A DNA stretch of 64,000 bases, from positions 8,666,279 to 8,730,278 of the forward strand of contig NC_077235.1 in the NCBI RefSeq assembly GCF_027887165.1, given 5' to 3'. The DNA comes from Monodelphis domestica. Lineage: Eukaryota; Chordata; Mammalia; Didelphimorphia; Didelphidae. How positions within the stretch are numbered: position 1 is the first letter of the stretch; every line of letters begins with the position of its first letter. Positions 36,601-51,600 of the stretch are shown piece by piece. A model generated the notes under the pieces. That model worked only from the letters and a program-made list of their open reading frames with translations. It had not been told where the DNA came from and searched no databases. A program made the position numbers and the translations under genes.

Positions 36601-39600
36601 TGAACAGGGAAGGCTTCATCTCCGTCTCCAGGGACTAGGCTCACATCACAAAGTAGTCCTTCGACACGAAGCTGGTCAAAGCCCTACAATGAGATCACAA
36701 CTTCAGCCATTCATTTCTCAAGAAAGAACTGGAGTGCAGATGACCTTGGTGGCTTCCTAGTCTCTCTGCTGCATGGTGGTGAGAGTGACAAGGCTGACAG
36801 CAGAGAAGGTTCTCGAGTGGCACCGGGAAGAAAACATAAATCACTCTATAAGCATTCAGAATCAAGAGACAGCTCAATAGTGGCAAAGAAGGCACAGAGA
36901 ATCAAAGTGGTTTCAGAATCCAGAATAATTAAAGAGATACTGAATAGCTTCCCAAGTGAACTATCAACACTAAGAAAACTAGACTACATTGGGGTCTGGG
37001 GGGTTGTCAAGCTTCACTTGTGTGCTCTATAAAATGAGAGGGTTACATCAAAGGCTTTTCCCAATTCAAATATTCTATGATATAATCTCAGGGCAGGGGG
37101 GGCTGTAATTATATGTATATGTATGCACCTTTTTTTGGAGGGGATGAGGGAGAAGGTCTAGGCTCATAATTTCATGAAACAAGGGAATTCTTCATATACG
37201 AACTCCCTCACTGATATAGATCAATGACTCTGCAAAACTCGTAAAGGTTCATTGAGAAGTTAATGGACTGGCTCATGGTCACATATATACACATACATCT
37301 ATCTATCTATTCATCTATATCAGTAAGGCATAGTAGATAGAGAGCTGGTTGTACTCAGGAAAGTTTGGGTTCCAGTTCTGCATTCCATACCTGGGTGACC
37401 ATTAGATTATATATCACCAAGACTTTATTTTAATAACAATTTAGGGACCTATTGCTGAGGGAAAGGGCAACCCAGCAGGAGCACTCAGCTTTGTCTCCCA
37501 TACAGTGACCTTGGCGGTGACACTCACATCGAAGTATCACCAGGGGTAACAGAAATGTTTATTCTAATTCCTTTAGGGAGACATGTTTTCCTTTGCAACC
37601 CCTCAGATACTTCTTATTTCCTCTTCTTTTACATTAAACCACCTGCCAACCATACGTGAGATCAAGGCCATCGTAGGGAGGAGGAGTAGAGCTTCTCTCT
37701 GAATTAGGAATCCAAGGGAAACATTATAGGCAGACTGGAGCCACCAGGCTAAGATCAAAGGATGGGGCCGTCAAATGCAGATGAATACTATGAAGATAGG
37801 GAAGGCAAAATAAGGTGTAGGCCAGGCTGGGGAAGAAGGGAACCTAGGACTGGCTATGAAAAAACAATCCAAGATTCCTTACTTACTAGTGATAGCTGCT
37901 ACTCAGCAGATCCTTGGCCAAGTGCCCTGCCCCTACCAAGACAGGCTTTTCACCAAATCTTCCAGGTCTACCAAGCTCTAACACCTACAACCATATGACA
38001 GTGCCCTACTGGTCCTATACCAACACTGGCATCTTCCAGAGTTGCTAAGGGAACTCTGAATGCCCTCTACTCTCTGCCCTCTTTGCTATTTCCTCTGTAG
38101 GAATAAAATGATCACTTAAGGAGCAGATGGGTAACTCAGTGAATTGAGAGCCAGGCCTAGAGATGGGAGGTTCTAGGTTCAAGTCTTGCCTCAAACACTT
38201 CCTAGCTGTGTGACCCTGGGCAAGTCATTTAAGTCCACTACCTAGTCCTTAGCACTCTTCTGCCTTGGAACAAATATTCAGTATTGATCTCAAAGATGGA
38301 AAGTAAGGGTTTTAAAAAACTCTCTCTTGATAACCTGTCCTAGTTTTTAAATCACTTGAATAATTTAAAAATTCTTCCGCTGTCTAATTGGACCCTCCTG
38401 GTCTGAGCATGCAGACCCATTTCTCCTGCTCTGGACTCCATGGGAAGGAATGGATAGCCTTCTATAATAACCACTTAAACCATTCCTCAGGCTTCTTTTC
38501 TCCAGCTTAAGTTAATTTCGTTTCTATAACTCTTCCTCATTAGGCCAATTTTCCAGCCGTTTACAAGTTTTTGATGCTTTTCTCTAGACATTAACATTTC
38601 TCAACACAGTTAACATTTCTCGACATCGACATCTCCAATGACACAGACCAAAAGCGGACCTAATAACAATGGCTTTCAAGCTCTAAGGACCTAGTTTGTG
38701 GACAAATAAATGGAAAGTATTTCTTTGCCCATAGAATAGTAAACACATGGAACTCATTATCCTAAGGGAGATCATATAAGCTGAAAATACAATGTCATCT
38801 AGACTTGTAAAGCCCTCTGGCAAGTGTCCAGCATGTAACAAAGATCAGTAATTTAGAAGATGATTGTGTCTGATTGACTGTTCTGTTCCCAACCAAATGC
38901 TTAAACTGATAGCTCCCATTCTCATTGGGGGCCATTAGCACATCAAAATAGTGTTTTTGAGCCTGGCAAGGAGCTGATCATTGTCAGACAACAGGAAATG
39001 AGTGGTTCAGGAAGCCAGCCCAGGAGAGCTGGTAAACTTTCAAGAATGCAAGTCTCAAGATACAAAAGGGAAACTATTCTAGTGGGGAGGAAAAATGGTA
39101 GTTGAGTGAAAATACTGAAGCAGATAGATACACAGGGAACTCACTAGCTGACAGATTTTGTTAAGCTAAGCATAAAAGATGGAAACAAGGTAAAGTAATA
39201 AGATGAAGAAAGAGACAAGTGGTCCACAAAAAGGGTGCTCTGGGAGACTAAAGAGGGAACAGTACTGGGGCCAAGAGGAGCACAGCAATGGAGAGGACCA
39301 CTGCCAAGAAGGGATGGCAAAACCAAGGGACATCAGTTTTTAAGGGGACTTTATTTTTCACCACTGATAGAAATACTCTGAGCCCTGGAAATGACAGAAT
39401 AAAAAGGGTCAGAAGGGGGCTTATCCCCAAGGTAAGGAAGGAGAGATTAAGATGCCAAGTCTGAGGATAGGGGACAGTAATCCAGGTAGCATCGTTTAAG
39501 AGGAAACTAAAATTCAACTGCAATGTTTGCAATTGCTGTGTCATGAATGTGGATTTGCAATGGCAGAGGTTTCTTCCTAGGTCATGTGTCAACAATGAGG

Positions 39601-42600
39601 ACATAGTGCCATCAGGGAACAAACAGACCTGAGTGGTGTCCTTGGGACTGTGAAGATTAAATTAACTCTCCCCTGCCCATTTTTATATTTGGTCACCAGA
39701 AGCATATACACCCCACTCACACTTGAGTGGGGGAGGTCTGTGACCCATGTGTGCAATAGTGGGTGATGAATCAGAATCGACTGACTGCCCCCTGGGCAGT
39801 CCAAAGCTTTAGCTGTAATTGGTACACGTAAAATGGAAGAAAGTCACAGGAAGTGATGAAAAGGAAGGTCTCTAAAAATACCAAGAACTTCCTGTGAAGA
39901 GTTTTTTGTTTGGTCTTTTGTCTTCAACTTGACTTTGGAGGAGCTCTGACTGAGGATTTCAGACTGCTTCTAACTTCTTTAGAACTACCATGTGGGGTGA
40001 GTGAAAAAGGCTGACTCCTTTCCTGGATTTTCTGAAGGGACCAGCCTCAGGAGAGGCCTACTCTCTTGAGAGAGGCTTCCTGCAAACCCAGGTCCTTGGC
40101 TCAAGTCTGAGGCCGCTCCTGCTAAAGACTCATTAGCCCTGCCTGGGTTGGGCCAGGGGTCAGAGCAAAATACTTAGTGTGTAGGTTAGGTATACCCCAT
40201 TCTCTCTCTGATTTTCTTACTTTCACTCTTTCTATATTTTATAAATAAATTGCTAAAAATTGATTAAAATTCCTGGCAACCCTACTCTTGAATAATCCAG
40301 TCCAACCTTTTATACTAACCCCTTACAAGACCAAAGAGATAGATTTACTGATAGCATCTCAAACAGAGTGAGAACAGCAAGCTGTGCCACCCAATTAGGC
40401 CTTGTCTATAAAAAGTAGATGTTATTAAAATAGCTAAATATAAATATTTGGTAACACTACCAGAAATACATTTAAACAGAATGTACAACTTAAAACAATA
40501 TTTGAAGAAATACAACTAGTGAAGTACACTTACCTTATCAATTCTTCCTTCTTGATCCAATGGGGGTTCCCATTCTAGGCCCTACGCCCTCATCCCCAGC
40601 CCCTCTGAAGCTGGGAGTTTGTTATGCCCTCTCAGGACAAATTGAGGGCTCCAGGTCTTAAAGCCTATGTGCCATCATAAGCCTCTTCCATGTACTTCTC
40701 TCTGCCTAGTCTATTTCATCCACAAAAGCTTTTAAAGCTCAGGAATCAGAAGAGATCCTTAGACCTTCCCATCATTCCTAATGAGTGAGAAGGCATCTGC
40801 TTCTAGTTGGCTCCCAGTCCTCTTGATCCTCTTCTGTCTTTATTTCTTGATTTAAGAAAAGGGCCTGATTTCACTATGGTAGGGGCACCCTGCTACAGAA
40901 ACCTCCCTGCTGGGCACTATTTCTCCCCAATAACTACTTTCCCTGGCAGTTAGCTCATTTTATACAGCAGCAACAACGACAGTGACAATTGACATTCAAT
41001 AAGGGCTTTAAAAGTTGCAAAATGATTTCCATGTATTATCTCATGTGATCCTTCTGACAACCCTGGGTGGGAGGGAGCACCTGGGTATCATACCCCAATT
41101 TGACACTTTAAGGAAACTAAGGCTTAACCTATTTCTCACCAGCTACCCTACCTTTGGACTTCTCTGGTTCTCTCCATCATGTCTTCCTTCCCCAGGAAAC
41201 TCATTATTGGGAAAGTTCATTATTATCCAAGATTGACCCTGCCTGGTCCTCACATGTCCTCAGGTCCTACTATGCCCCTCTGATTTAACCCTCTGACTAG
41301 AGGGCAGGCCACAGTCTCTGTGGCCTCTATTTAAGGAGGGGTTCAGCATAGTCTTAAGCCTTGTCCTCCTTTCCCAGTAGCTACGCTGTTATGAGGTATC
41401 TCTAGATCCCTCCATCAAGCCCCTGTGTTGGATACGTTCTCCCCTCTCTGGTCCCCCCTTGGCAGCTTCCTTTAATATATTGTCCTCCCCGTTAGATTAT
41501 AAGTGATTTGAGGGCATGGACTCCAATTATCCCAAGAGATCCATCTCAGGAAATCCAGTGGAGTGAATATGGCCAGTTCCTCCCTCCCCCCATCCCTGAT
41601 TCCAGCTTACAGAGCCTATTCCCTTATTGCCTACTACTGCTTCTCATTTGCTACAGTTATGAAATATTAAGCAAAGAAGTGTTTGGTTGCAAGAGAAAGG
41701 TCAGAGCTCTCACACTGTTGGAGAACTTGATTTAATTGGAAAATAAAATGGGCTAAAATAGACTTTTACATAAACACAGTGTGGGAAGTTTCAATGAGCT
41801 ATTCCAAATAAAAGAGGAATGGCTCATTGGTCAGGTACTTTGGAGGAAACAGGTGCTCCAGAGAAATGATTTTTCAGATGACTGAAGTCAACTGTGAGGG
41901 CCAAAACTTGGTACAGTTCATTTCGATGGAAACCTTTCTGAAATACATTCTGGGCTCCCTGCCTCTGCACGTATCACACAAAGAATGGACTTCCCAGGCT
42001 GGGGCCCTAAAGAAATGGCCTGGGGCCCACCCATGTAGGAGCCAGACTCCCTGATAATGGCATAGGCGAAAGGAGCTCCCACACTCCCAAGGTGCTGTGT
42101 AATGCCTCTTTTCCCATCGTGGCTCTGGATGTTCTGCTAAGAGCATATAGCAGCCCTCTGCAAACGTCTCTCAAGCTTGGCATTTCCGTGGTGACCCAAA
42201 TACAGCAAAAGAAGAGGATATTGTATTACCTGTAACACCACTGAACTATGGGAATTGCTCGTGAAAAACCGTGCAGTTCCTGTCTTGGATGACTGCAGGT
42301 GGGCAGCCAAACCCATATCGCTGTTAACAAGAGCCACTTTCATGTGAGGGTCTTCGTCTTCCACCAGAGATCTAAAAGAATTGAAGGGGAAAAAAGCATA
42401 ACTTTAAATCTGCCCATCAGTTCATAATAATGGGTAAGATGACAAAGTAAAATCACGACAGTCACTGCTAGCCTCCAGCTTCCGTTTCTTGGTCATGAAT
42501 CCACGAAGAAACTAGAGAAATTCGTGGCTTTATCCAAAGCTCACCAGGGTCTGCGAGGCCAAAGAGGAACTCCAAGAAGAATGCATAAGTTCATCTCAGA

Positions 42601-45600
42601 GTGCTAACACAGTTGGCTGCTTTAACCCAGTGCTAGCTGACTGCTCCCAGGGGGTACTTTGGGGTTCTGTTGGCACCACAGTCAAACTGACAGAGGCTTC
42701 AGCACCCCACTTAGGGCTTACCTGGCAACCATCTAAAGCAGGAGACAGGAAGTGTGGCTATTAATGTGTAATATACCTTTATTTCTAATGGGTCTTTCTT
42801 TTCAGTGTGTGGTCATTCTAGTGAACTTTGGAAAGAGTCACTTTCACTTAAGCTTAAGTGTGGACTTCTCAACAGAACAGCAGTTGAGTCTCTGTAGAAA
42901 AAAGGATGCTACAGAAATAAATATAAGACTAATGACCTAGTGCAGTACCAAGAGTCTGTATGGCTGTTCACATACCAAATTAAGTGGTTCTCAAGGAGAA
43001 AAACACCAGTATTCAGTAGACTAGGGCTGATATTTTGCCCGCCATTCAAGGCCTCCAACAATTGGCTGCAACCCTTGCTTTCTGGCATTATCTTCTACTA
43101 TTCCCTTTGTGTATTCTTCTGATGTGTATACATTGCAGGTAAAATGGATTAGTCACACTTTCCCAGTTTCTTACCTCTATTTCCTTGTCCACATAATTCC
43201 CCATGTGTAGTTGCTCTCACTCACAACCTAAGCCTGCCCAAGCTTTATAAGCCCCACTTCAATGCCACCTCTTCCATATAACTTTTCTTGATCCCGCTGG
43301 CTAGTTAGTCTCTACCTGGGACCTCACATGGCACTCTGGACCTTGGGAGGACACTTGTCATGTTCCCTAATTATTACATGGGATCATGACTTTCTGCAGG
43401 CCCCACCACTAACATACTATCCTCATTCTCTACCAGTCGAACACCAAGCAGGAAAGGCTTTGGCTACAGGCATATGGAGGGCCTGTATAAGTATTTATGG
43501 TGGCTATGTTTGGGGAGACTGAGTGGCATGGAGGTCTCTGAAACAACAAATTGTTCAGCCATAGAAATGCCCTAAAATTACTGAAGTCACTAGGGGATTG
43601 TGATCTGTGTTGCAGGAGGGGGAGCTAGGAATTGAGCCCCTCAAATGATGCCCTGCCCATGATGGTCACAAAATAACTAGCAAATAAAATTGGCCTGGGC
43701 AATGTCAAGAGCTGAAGTTTAATGAAATCCTTTGGAAATGTTCAGAAGCCTAGGATGGATTATTTTTCCCAATGAGAATAACGATACTGTCCGTTGATTC
43801 ATTGCTCTGATGCTCACCGGCTCATGAGATCTACCCAAGACCATGGGCAGCTGGACACTATGGGGGTCAGCAAAAGGAAGTGGGTTACTTTAGGCCTGGG
43901 GGTCAGAGACCCCCCCAGGGCACCAGAGAGAGACTGCAGGGCCCATGATCTGGGCTGTTCTCACTAGCTCTCTCTGATAGGAGGCATTTCTTTCATTCTG
44001 AGCAGAGGCCCACTGGCTTCTTCACCAGGCTGGCCCACTGCCTGCCTGCCACAGGGGTCCGAGACTCACAAAAGAAGAAGCAGCCCTGGCTTACCATGGG
44101 GTCTGATTTAACAGCAAATTGCCACACAAGAGGGAAGATGAGTAGGGCCTGGGACTGAGCTGTGAGATACAGCTATGGTTAGCGGGGGTGGAAGCAGGGA
44201 GGATGATGTCTCAAGAGGGGACTGAGAAGAAATATTCAGACAGATGAGAGGAGCCCCAAAGGAGATAAGTGTCAAGAAAACCCAGAAAGAGAAAGGGCTA
44301 TCTAGGAGAAGGGGCTGTCAGGAGGGACCAGTGTCACAGAAAGGTCAAGAATGGCAAGGCCTGAGAAAAGACCATCAGGCTCAGCAGTTCAGAGATCACT
44401 GAAGACTTTTCGGAGAAGAGCACTTTCTGTGGCATGGTGCATTCAGAAGCCAGAATGCAAGAGGTAGAAGTGAAAAGAGAAGCTGAAGCAACAAGGAGAG
44501 CCAGTCTTTTCTGTTCTCCCATGTCACACTGGGCCTGAAGTGCATTCCCTCCCCACCTCCGCCAGGTTCTGTTCCCACTGCCTCCCACTTGAGGCCTCTC
44601 CAGATGTTCGTGTGTCACCTCCAAATCACTTTGTTTGTACTGTGGGCACAGTGTCTATTCCTTTGAATGTGAATCTTGGAGGTCATATTTTCTTTCTCTA
44701 ACTTTTTAAGTGTTCAGCAAGCAGTGGCTGGATTGGGGTGCCAGGTCTCAAAAAGAGGCAGGGTTAGGCAATGGCTGAGGCCATGTTTTATACCAGCCCA
44801 AGTAAGAACAGGTAGACCCATTTTAGCCTGTTGCAAATAGGAGTCACGAGATTTCTATCTGCCATGGGAAGAGTCTGCCCCTGCTGTCCAGAAGCTAGTT
44901 TCAGCAGAATTTTATGATTCTTCATGGCAGAAATGCCAAACAATGATTCTATTTACACTCTGCCCCTTGCATGGACAATTGCTTCCAGGGCACATAGACA
45001 TGCCTCAGATCAATCACCAGAAGGGCTGGATTTGAGCTAGTGGCACTGGGTAGGATTCCTACATGTCAAAATGTAAATGAAGAGTATTCCTGTATTAGGA
45101 TTAGTGTTAAGGTTGGCGGGGGGAGAAAGCACAGACAAGCAGAGATATGGGAAAACACAAAACATATTTGTATAACACCACATGATCCAATGTGGAGGAT
45201 AAATGAGAAATGACTGTGCATGCAGACTGGCTGTTCTAGAAGGCTGTCAAATGTCAGGCTAAAGAATTTGAGTTTCATCTTGGGAGGCAATGGGGAACCA
45301 CTAAAGGAGTTTCAGCAGAAGACTTTCATAATAATAGCTAACATTTATATAACATCTACTAAGTGCTTTACAATTATTATCCCATTTGAACCTCACAATG
45401 ACCCTGGGAGGCAGGTGCTAGTATTATTATCCCCATTTTGGATGAGGAAACTGAGGCACATAGAGGTTAAGTGACTTGCCCAGGGTCACATAGCTAGGGA
45501 ATATCTAAGGCCAGATTTGAACTATGATCTTCTTAACCCAAGGCTTGGCACTCTATCCACAGCTTCCTGTGCATTAGGAGAGTTAACTTGGCAAAGAAGC

Positions 45601-48600
45601 CTGGCAAAGAAAGGAGGCAGGGAGATGAGTTGTAAGGCTCTTAAAATCAGCCCAAGACCTGAATTAAAGAGGAGTAGCCGCAGTGGTGGAAATGGATAAT
45701 TTGTTAGGTGATGTCAGGAATTTGTGATTGGACGCTTGGAATGAAGAAAGAGAATGTCAGGCTTGGGGTGAACTGGCCTGGGACCCTCTGTTTGCACGGG
45801 CACCCCTTCTTGCTTCTCTTCCTCTCGGTTCCAGACTTCTGGTGCTAGACTCTTCCTAGGCTCCCCAGAAGATCTCTTGAAGTGCCACTGTGTATCTCTA
45901 TGATGTCTGCTTATTCCAGCTCCCACTCATGAGGAAAAGGATCTCCTTTTCTACTTATTCCGGTTCATTTATTCTGTTAGCCAGCATCAATGACCCATTG
46001 ACAGTGTACAAAGCCCTGGACTAAAATTGGGAATGCTCAGTTTTTGGAAAAGGCAATCCCCAGCCTCATGGAGATGACTGTGTGGCAGGAAGATAAGCCG
46101 CAAAGAGGGTTCGACTGAAATGGCCAGCATGTCAAGCTGGGTCTGCCTTTGAAGTCTTGAACATCAAGTGCCCAGTGAGGTCCAAAGGGGAAGGAGGGTC
46201 ATTCATGGAGAGGGTTAAGGTGAATAACAGAAGGCTTGATGAGACAGGCAGTACTTTAAGGGCTTCAAGGGCAGCTATGAATTCAGTGGCCAAAGGGGAG
46301 ATGATATACAAGAAACAGAGGTGGGAAAGCACAGAGGGTTTGGGGAGAGAAGAGGAGTTGGTCAATTTGTCTGTCTATAGTGCAGGCTGCTTAAAGGAGA
46401 GTGATCTGAGTTCAGTCTAGAAAAAGTAAGACAAGACCAGGCTCTAAAGGGCCTTAAATGCCAGGCAAAGGAGTTTGAACTGAACTTGGCACATGCAATG
46501 GTAAATTAATGAGGCCTTTTAAGCCAAGGAAGAGGGTGGACAGATAGTCTTCTCTGTAAGGGAGATGCTTCTGAAAGTCACAAGAATGATGGATGAGAGA
46601 AGGACTTGGGGGTGGGGTGGAGAGCTATCACAACAGCACAACCAAAGAGTAATAAGGATCTGTTGGAGAAGAGTGTTGGGAGAGGGAAAAGAGGAGACAG
46701 ATGTGAGAAATGTTGAGGAGATGGCAACAATCAGATGTGAAATGAAGTGAACGTGAGGGACACCACATGCCTTGTGAACATCCATGTAAAGATATCCTGG
46801 AGGCAACTGAAGAATTACGTCTGGAACTCCCAAGAATGATCAGGGCTGCAAAGTCAATTTGAGAATCACCTGCCAAAAAAGGAATGGTGGGCATAAATCA
46901 TGAAGTTACTGAAGGAGAGAAGAGGGCCAGGGGCAGAGCCCTGCAGAATGCCCATATATGGCAAGAGGGTAAGGAAGATTATGTGGACCCAGGGCAGAAG
47001 ACAGGTAGAAATAGCTAAAGAGGTAGGAAGACCAGCAAGGTGTCTATAAAGGTAAGAGATGAGAGGAACCCATAAGGAAAGTGTGTTTAGAAGGACAGTG
47101 ATCAAAGAAGCCGGGGCCTAAGACAACAGGCAAAAGGCTTTGGCATTTGGGAGGTCACTGTCTGTGGGGGAGGAAGCCAGATGTCAAGGAGTTGAGATGA
47201 GATGGCGGGTGTGGAAAAAGTGGTATTATCAGGTGCTGACAACTTTGAAAAGAAAGGTAAGATAGTTGTTGGTTAGGGCATCTTTTAAGGAATGGGAAAA
47301 TCCTGGGAGTTTCTGTGGTATATGTGGAGTTAAGATTAAAACCATTTGAGAAAGAGGGGGTGACTGATAAAGCTGAGTCTAGAGATGAAGGCACAAGGTG
47401 GATCTTGGACAAGCCTTTTTCACAGACCTGGGTATCTCTTTTTTCAGCAGCCATGAAGCAGACGGAGTGGGAGGAAGAGAAGGGAGAGAGTAGTGGATGA
47501 TAATACAGAAAAAGTCTGGGGACTGGCAGACAAAATCAAGGGGGTCCAGGTCAGAAGGCTTGGAGAAAGGACTGGAGGAGTCAGGTCACAAAGGGGAACA
47601 AAGGCATTTGATTAGGAGAAAGGAGACGGAGATGGAGCCCGCCACTTCGAATGAGTGAAATCATGTTGACTCCAAATCACACTTCAAATACGTGGCACAC
47701 CTATAAGAGATGGAGAGTTTTGTGGTAATCTCTTGGTGAGCAAAAGAGCCTTGGTTCCATTGCTCAGCAGCCACTTCAAAGTCACTGTCCAGGAAACAAA
47801 TCTGCAAGTGTTTCAATCCCCTCCTCGACTACAGCAGCCAAGTCTGATAAAAAAGAAAGTTTCTGACGCCCAAGTCTTTAGCGTCATCAAATGGTTCTGC
47901 TCAGAAGTGGATCTGGTTTTCTCAAGGCAAATGAGTCTAAAGGAAATGCGTTTGCACCTCTCTTGCTGCCATACGGAAAGGATCGCTGGGCCTTTGCATC
48001 TGCCCTGCAGCTGACACCTCCTCTGTTGTCATCCCCTCTAAGAGTGTGAGCTCCTGGCGAGCAAGCAGCCCCTTGCTTTTCCTTGAGTCCCCAGCATTTG
48101 GCACAGAACTTAGCACCTAGGAAGAGCTTAATAAATGCTTTTTATTCATTCATGTATTTCACTGACAAGAAGCTGTTTGAACTAAGAAACATTAAATGAT
48201 CAAAGAAGGAAGCAATCTCTAATTGCAGAAACATATCATTTAGGCAGGATTACTTAACAAGGAGGAGCTACACACAACTGAATTTTCCAGCTAAAATGAA
48301 ATCTGATCCTTAAAGCACTAACTAGTTTTGATGGGGGGGGGGGGGGGAGAATCCGTGTAGCATGCTTCCCTGCCTTCCTAAGCACAGTATACTGCCCATA
48401 ACTTCACAGCTATTCCTGATGACTCAGGGCCATCTTTAGAAATCTCAATTACTGTGCACAGTGAAGCATGCAGGGCAGTGGGCTCAATGGGCCTGCTTCT
48501 TCTGCCTCTGCTTTCTCTTCCCTTCGAGCTTTGCAGCATCTAGCAGCCCTACCTTTTGCACCTTCCAGTTCGTGTGGGTGGCAGAGCCTGCCGGTCCCCC

Positions 48601-51600
48601 CAAGGCATGTCAGTGGGCCAGTCCTTGTCCTTGGGGCTGTTTCCAAAGTCATTCCCATTCCCATGTGTGCTAGAGATGGCCTTGAGTCTGACCAGGGGGA
48701 TGGGGGGCCCCGGGGAGGGGGAGGTTTCCACTGAGAAGGATTCTTGCCCCTCTCAAAAAAGCTTAGTAATTGGCTCGAAACAGAGGGAGACAAAGGAAGA
48801 TCCATTTTTCTTCATCAGAAATCGCTGGAAAGAAGCATTAGTGTCTTGTGTGCCTGCTCAGACTTTCCAAACGAATTTGCAATTTAAAATGTAGAGAAAG
48901 GAAAAATCCTCATCAAAGGGGTCCCCTTTTTTTCCTCATTACAAGAACGCTATTACAATCCAGAGCTGTCCCTAAGATAGTCAGCTCCTTGTCCTAGCAG
49001 AGGGCCCTTAGTAACAGTGCTCTGTTGATCTGGTTACAACACACATTTTCTATAATGAATAATTCTGGACAGCTAAATGCTCTCTTTCTCTGGCCATTAT
49101 CTATGCAGCATGTAGCCACCATCAGGAAAGTTCAGAGAGGAGGGGAAGCCACCTCCCACCAGTCCTCAGTCTGGATTTCCAACCTCAGTTGCTCTTTCAG
49201 ATCTCCCCCTTCCTCCCCGCCGCCCCCCAACATCCCAAGCCACTGCTGAAAGCAAAAGCAAGACCTAGGAGCTTGGAGGAGACCCAACGGAAGGGGCAGA
49301 GGGCATGGCTTTCTCGGGTTTCTTTTCTTTCTTACTCCAAAATGAGAAGATCGAGTGGCGCATCATAATCCAGCTCCACTAGGAGTGAAAGACTTGGGGC
49401 TTTCCTTGGAGTTCGTTATAACCAGAATTACTTGGGAGCCCCAAGCAGCTAGTTCTGTGCTGGGACAAAGGCCAAGCAGTGTGCCTTGGGGCCAGGCCAC
49501 CAGCTCATAACCATAGCCTCCACAAAGCATGTTTGGGGTTGAGACTTACCTGGGGTGTGGTTGCTGGGATGTTTTGTGACAGTCCTTTGGGATAAGGAAG
49601 TCCCTCCTAGGAAGACAGAGGGTTCCCTTAGTGGCGCTTGCTTTCTACAACTGGGCTCACAGTGCCATATACCCCCAGTAGAGAGGTTAAGTCCTCATCT
49701 GGATACTCAGTTTATGTCTAAGGAGAGCCAGGGGTCAGGCGGAGAGACTGGGGGAAACAATCTCTTAAGAAGTTCAGGTGCTGAGAAGAACACTTGTAAA
49801 ACAATGGGAATCAATCCAATGAAAAGCTTTGTTGCAGGCAATGGGGGAAAGCAGGAAGGGGAGAGAGGAGAAGGAGACCGGACCTACAACCCAGGCATAC
49901 TAGCCGCAAACTTAGAGTAGAACCCACCTGAGGCCAGGGCTAGCTTGGAGACTCACAGAGGCACAGGTCTGGCTATGCAGCAAGAAGGACAGGGTAAGCT
50001 CCAGAGTGCCCCTCTGAGATTGGGATTCTCACTCTGATTTGGGATGGCCTCCCTGTAGCTGGCCGAGTTGCACATCAGGGGTCAAGGTAAAATATTATTT
50101 GGGGCGGTTTGTTATCAGGCAGAAAAAACAAGCTGATGGTGGGCAAAATATTCCTTTGGGGGGCACAGCCGTACAAACCTTCGAGTATATCTGTCGGTAT
50201 TTTTCCACGTTCGATAAGTTTACAGTCTTCCCTTAAGAGGAGACTGTCAAGGTGGTCTCAAGACCACCAGGCCCAATCTTGTAACAGAGAGTAGTGGGGC
50301 ACCTAGTAGTTGCTTCTTGCTAATTGGGTGCTAAACTGTTACACTTTTTCCTGCTAAAGAAAGGTGAATGCTTTCAGCACCTTCTAAATCCCCTATCCTG
50401 GGACAAAGTTCCAATAACCCCACCCTCCTTACACAGCTCTGTCCCTGCCCACACAACATGTTGGCAAAATAGAAAACATTTTTCTTTAGAGAAAGTCATT
50501 CATGGAATGTGGCCAACTCAGTAGTAACGCCTTGACATACAAGACAAAATCAACCCTAAGCATCAGGAAGACAGAAAGGGTTAGTTCAAGATCAGGACTT
50601 ATTTACTCACTACTCTCTGTCCTGCGGCGGATTACCTACAATTTTTGTAAAAATTCAGAAAGATTTCTGCCCTCACCCAAGGCCTCCTCCTGCAAACAAA
50701 GACAACTCTGCTGGCAGCTGCAGCTGACTTTGCTCCCAGGGTACAAGAAATAGAGAAAGAGAGCTGCTATTTTTTCCATGTAGCTTTGAATGGGATGGCA
50801 GGACTTGTCAAGGGCTTTCATTTACCCCAAGAAATACACTTGAAACCCAAGATAACCAAGTATTTCCCATTCAAGAGAGTCAAAGTAAGTAAAACGTTAT
50901 GCTGATAAACTTCTTTCCATTCACACAACTAAGAAACTGTGCCCTCATCTCTCTCTCTCTGTCTCTCTGTCTGTCTGTCTCTCTCCCCCACCACCCTGTT
51001 TTCTCTCTGTCTGATACTCAAAATCTCACATATACGAAAAAAACATCTCTAGAGGAAACAGCAGACCCAACCCTCATTTCTCTCCTGAGCTTCAGTCCTG
51101 TATGTCTACATCACCAATGCCTACTGGGTATCTCCTCTTGGGTGTCACATAGAGAACTCAAACTTAGCATGACCAAAACAGAAATCATCACCTTTCCTCC
51201 TAAGTCTACCAACCCTTTTCTGACTTCCCTATTTCTGTTCAGGTCAACATCATCCTCCCACTCACCCATATGCACAACCTCAGAATCAATTGCAATTCTT
51301 CCCTCTCCCTCACCTTCCCATATCCAGTCAATTCCCCAGTCTTGTCTCGTTTCCCATTCGAACTCTTCAACATAGCTCATATCTGTCCCCTTCTCTTCAA
51401 TCATACAACTACCCCCTCTTAGTTAAAGCCCTTACCAACTCTCACCCTGAGTGTTTCAATAGCCTTCCAATTGGCCTCCCTACCCTTAAGTCATCCCCTA
51501 GTCAACCTATTCTCCATGTTGCAGCCAAGGTGATATCCTTAGAGCACAGGTCTGCCTATGTCAGTCCCAAACTTGAGAAACTTCACCGACTCTTTTGCTT

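Larger units (their letters stand above)
36684..42229 (-). other. KLHL13: KLHL13 intron 2
   Basis: 5,546 bp. Holds MIR fragments at 37.0, 37.3 and 41.0 kb, a tRNA-SINE at 38.1 kb, a candidate solo LTR at 39.65-40.33 kb and an L2 tail at 41.1 kb. The stretches 37.45-38.1 and 38.35-39.6 kb hold nothing recognised. Confidence 0.85.

Noticed and set aside
42845..42860. Perfect 16-bp palindrome CACTTAAGCTTAAGTG
   Set aside because: About one such palindrome is expected by chance in 64 kb, and nothing around it gives it a role.
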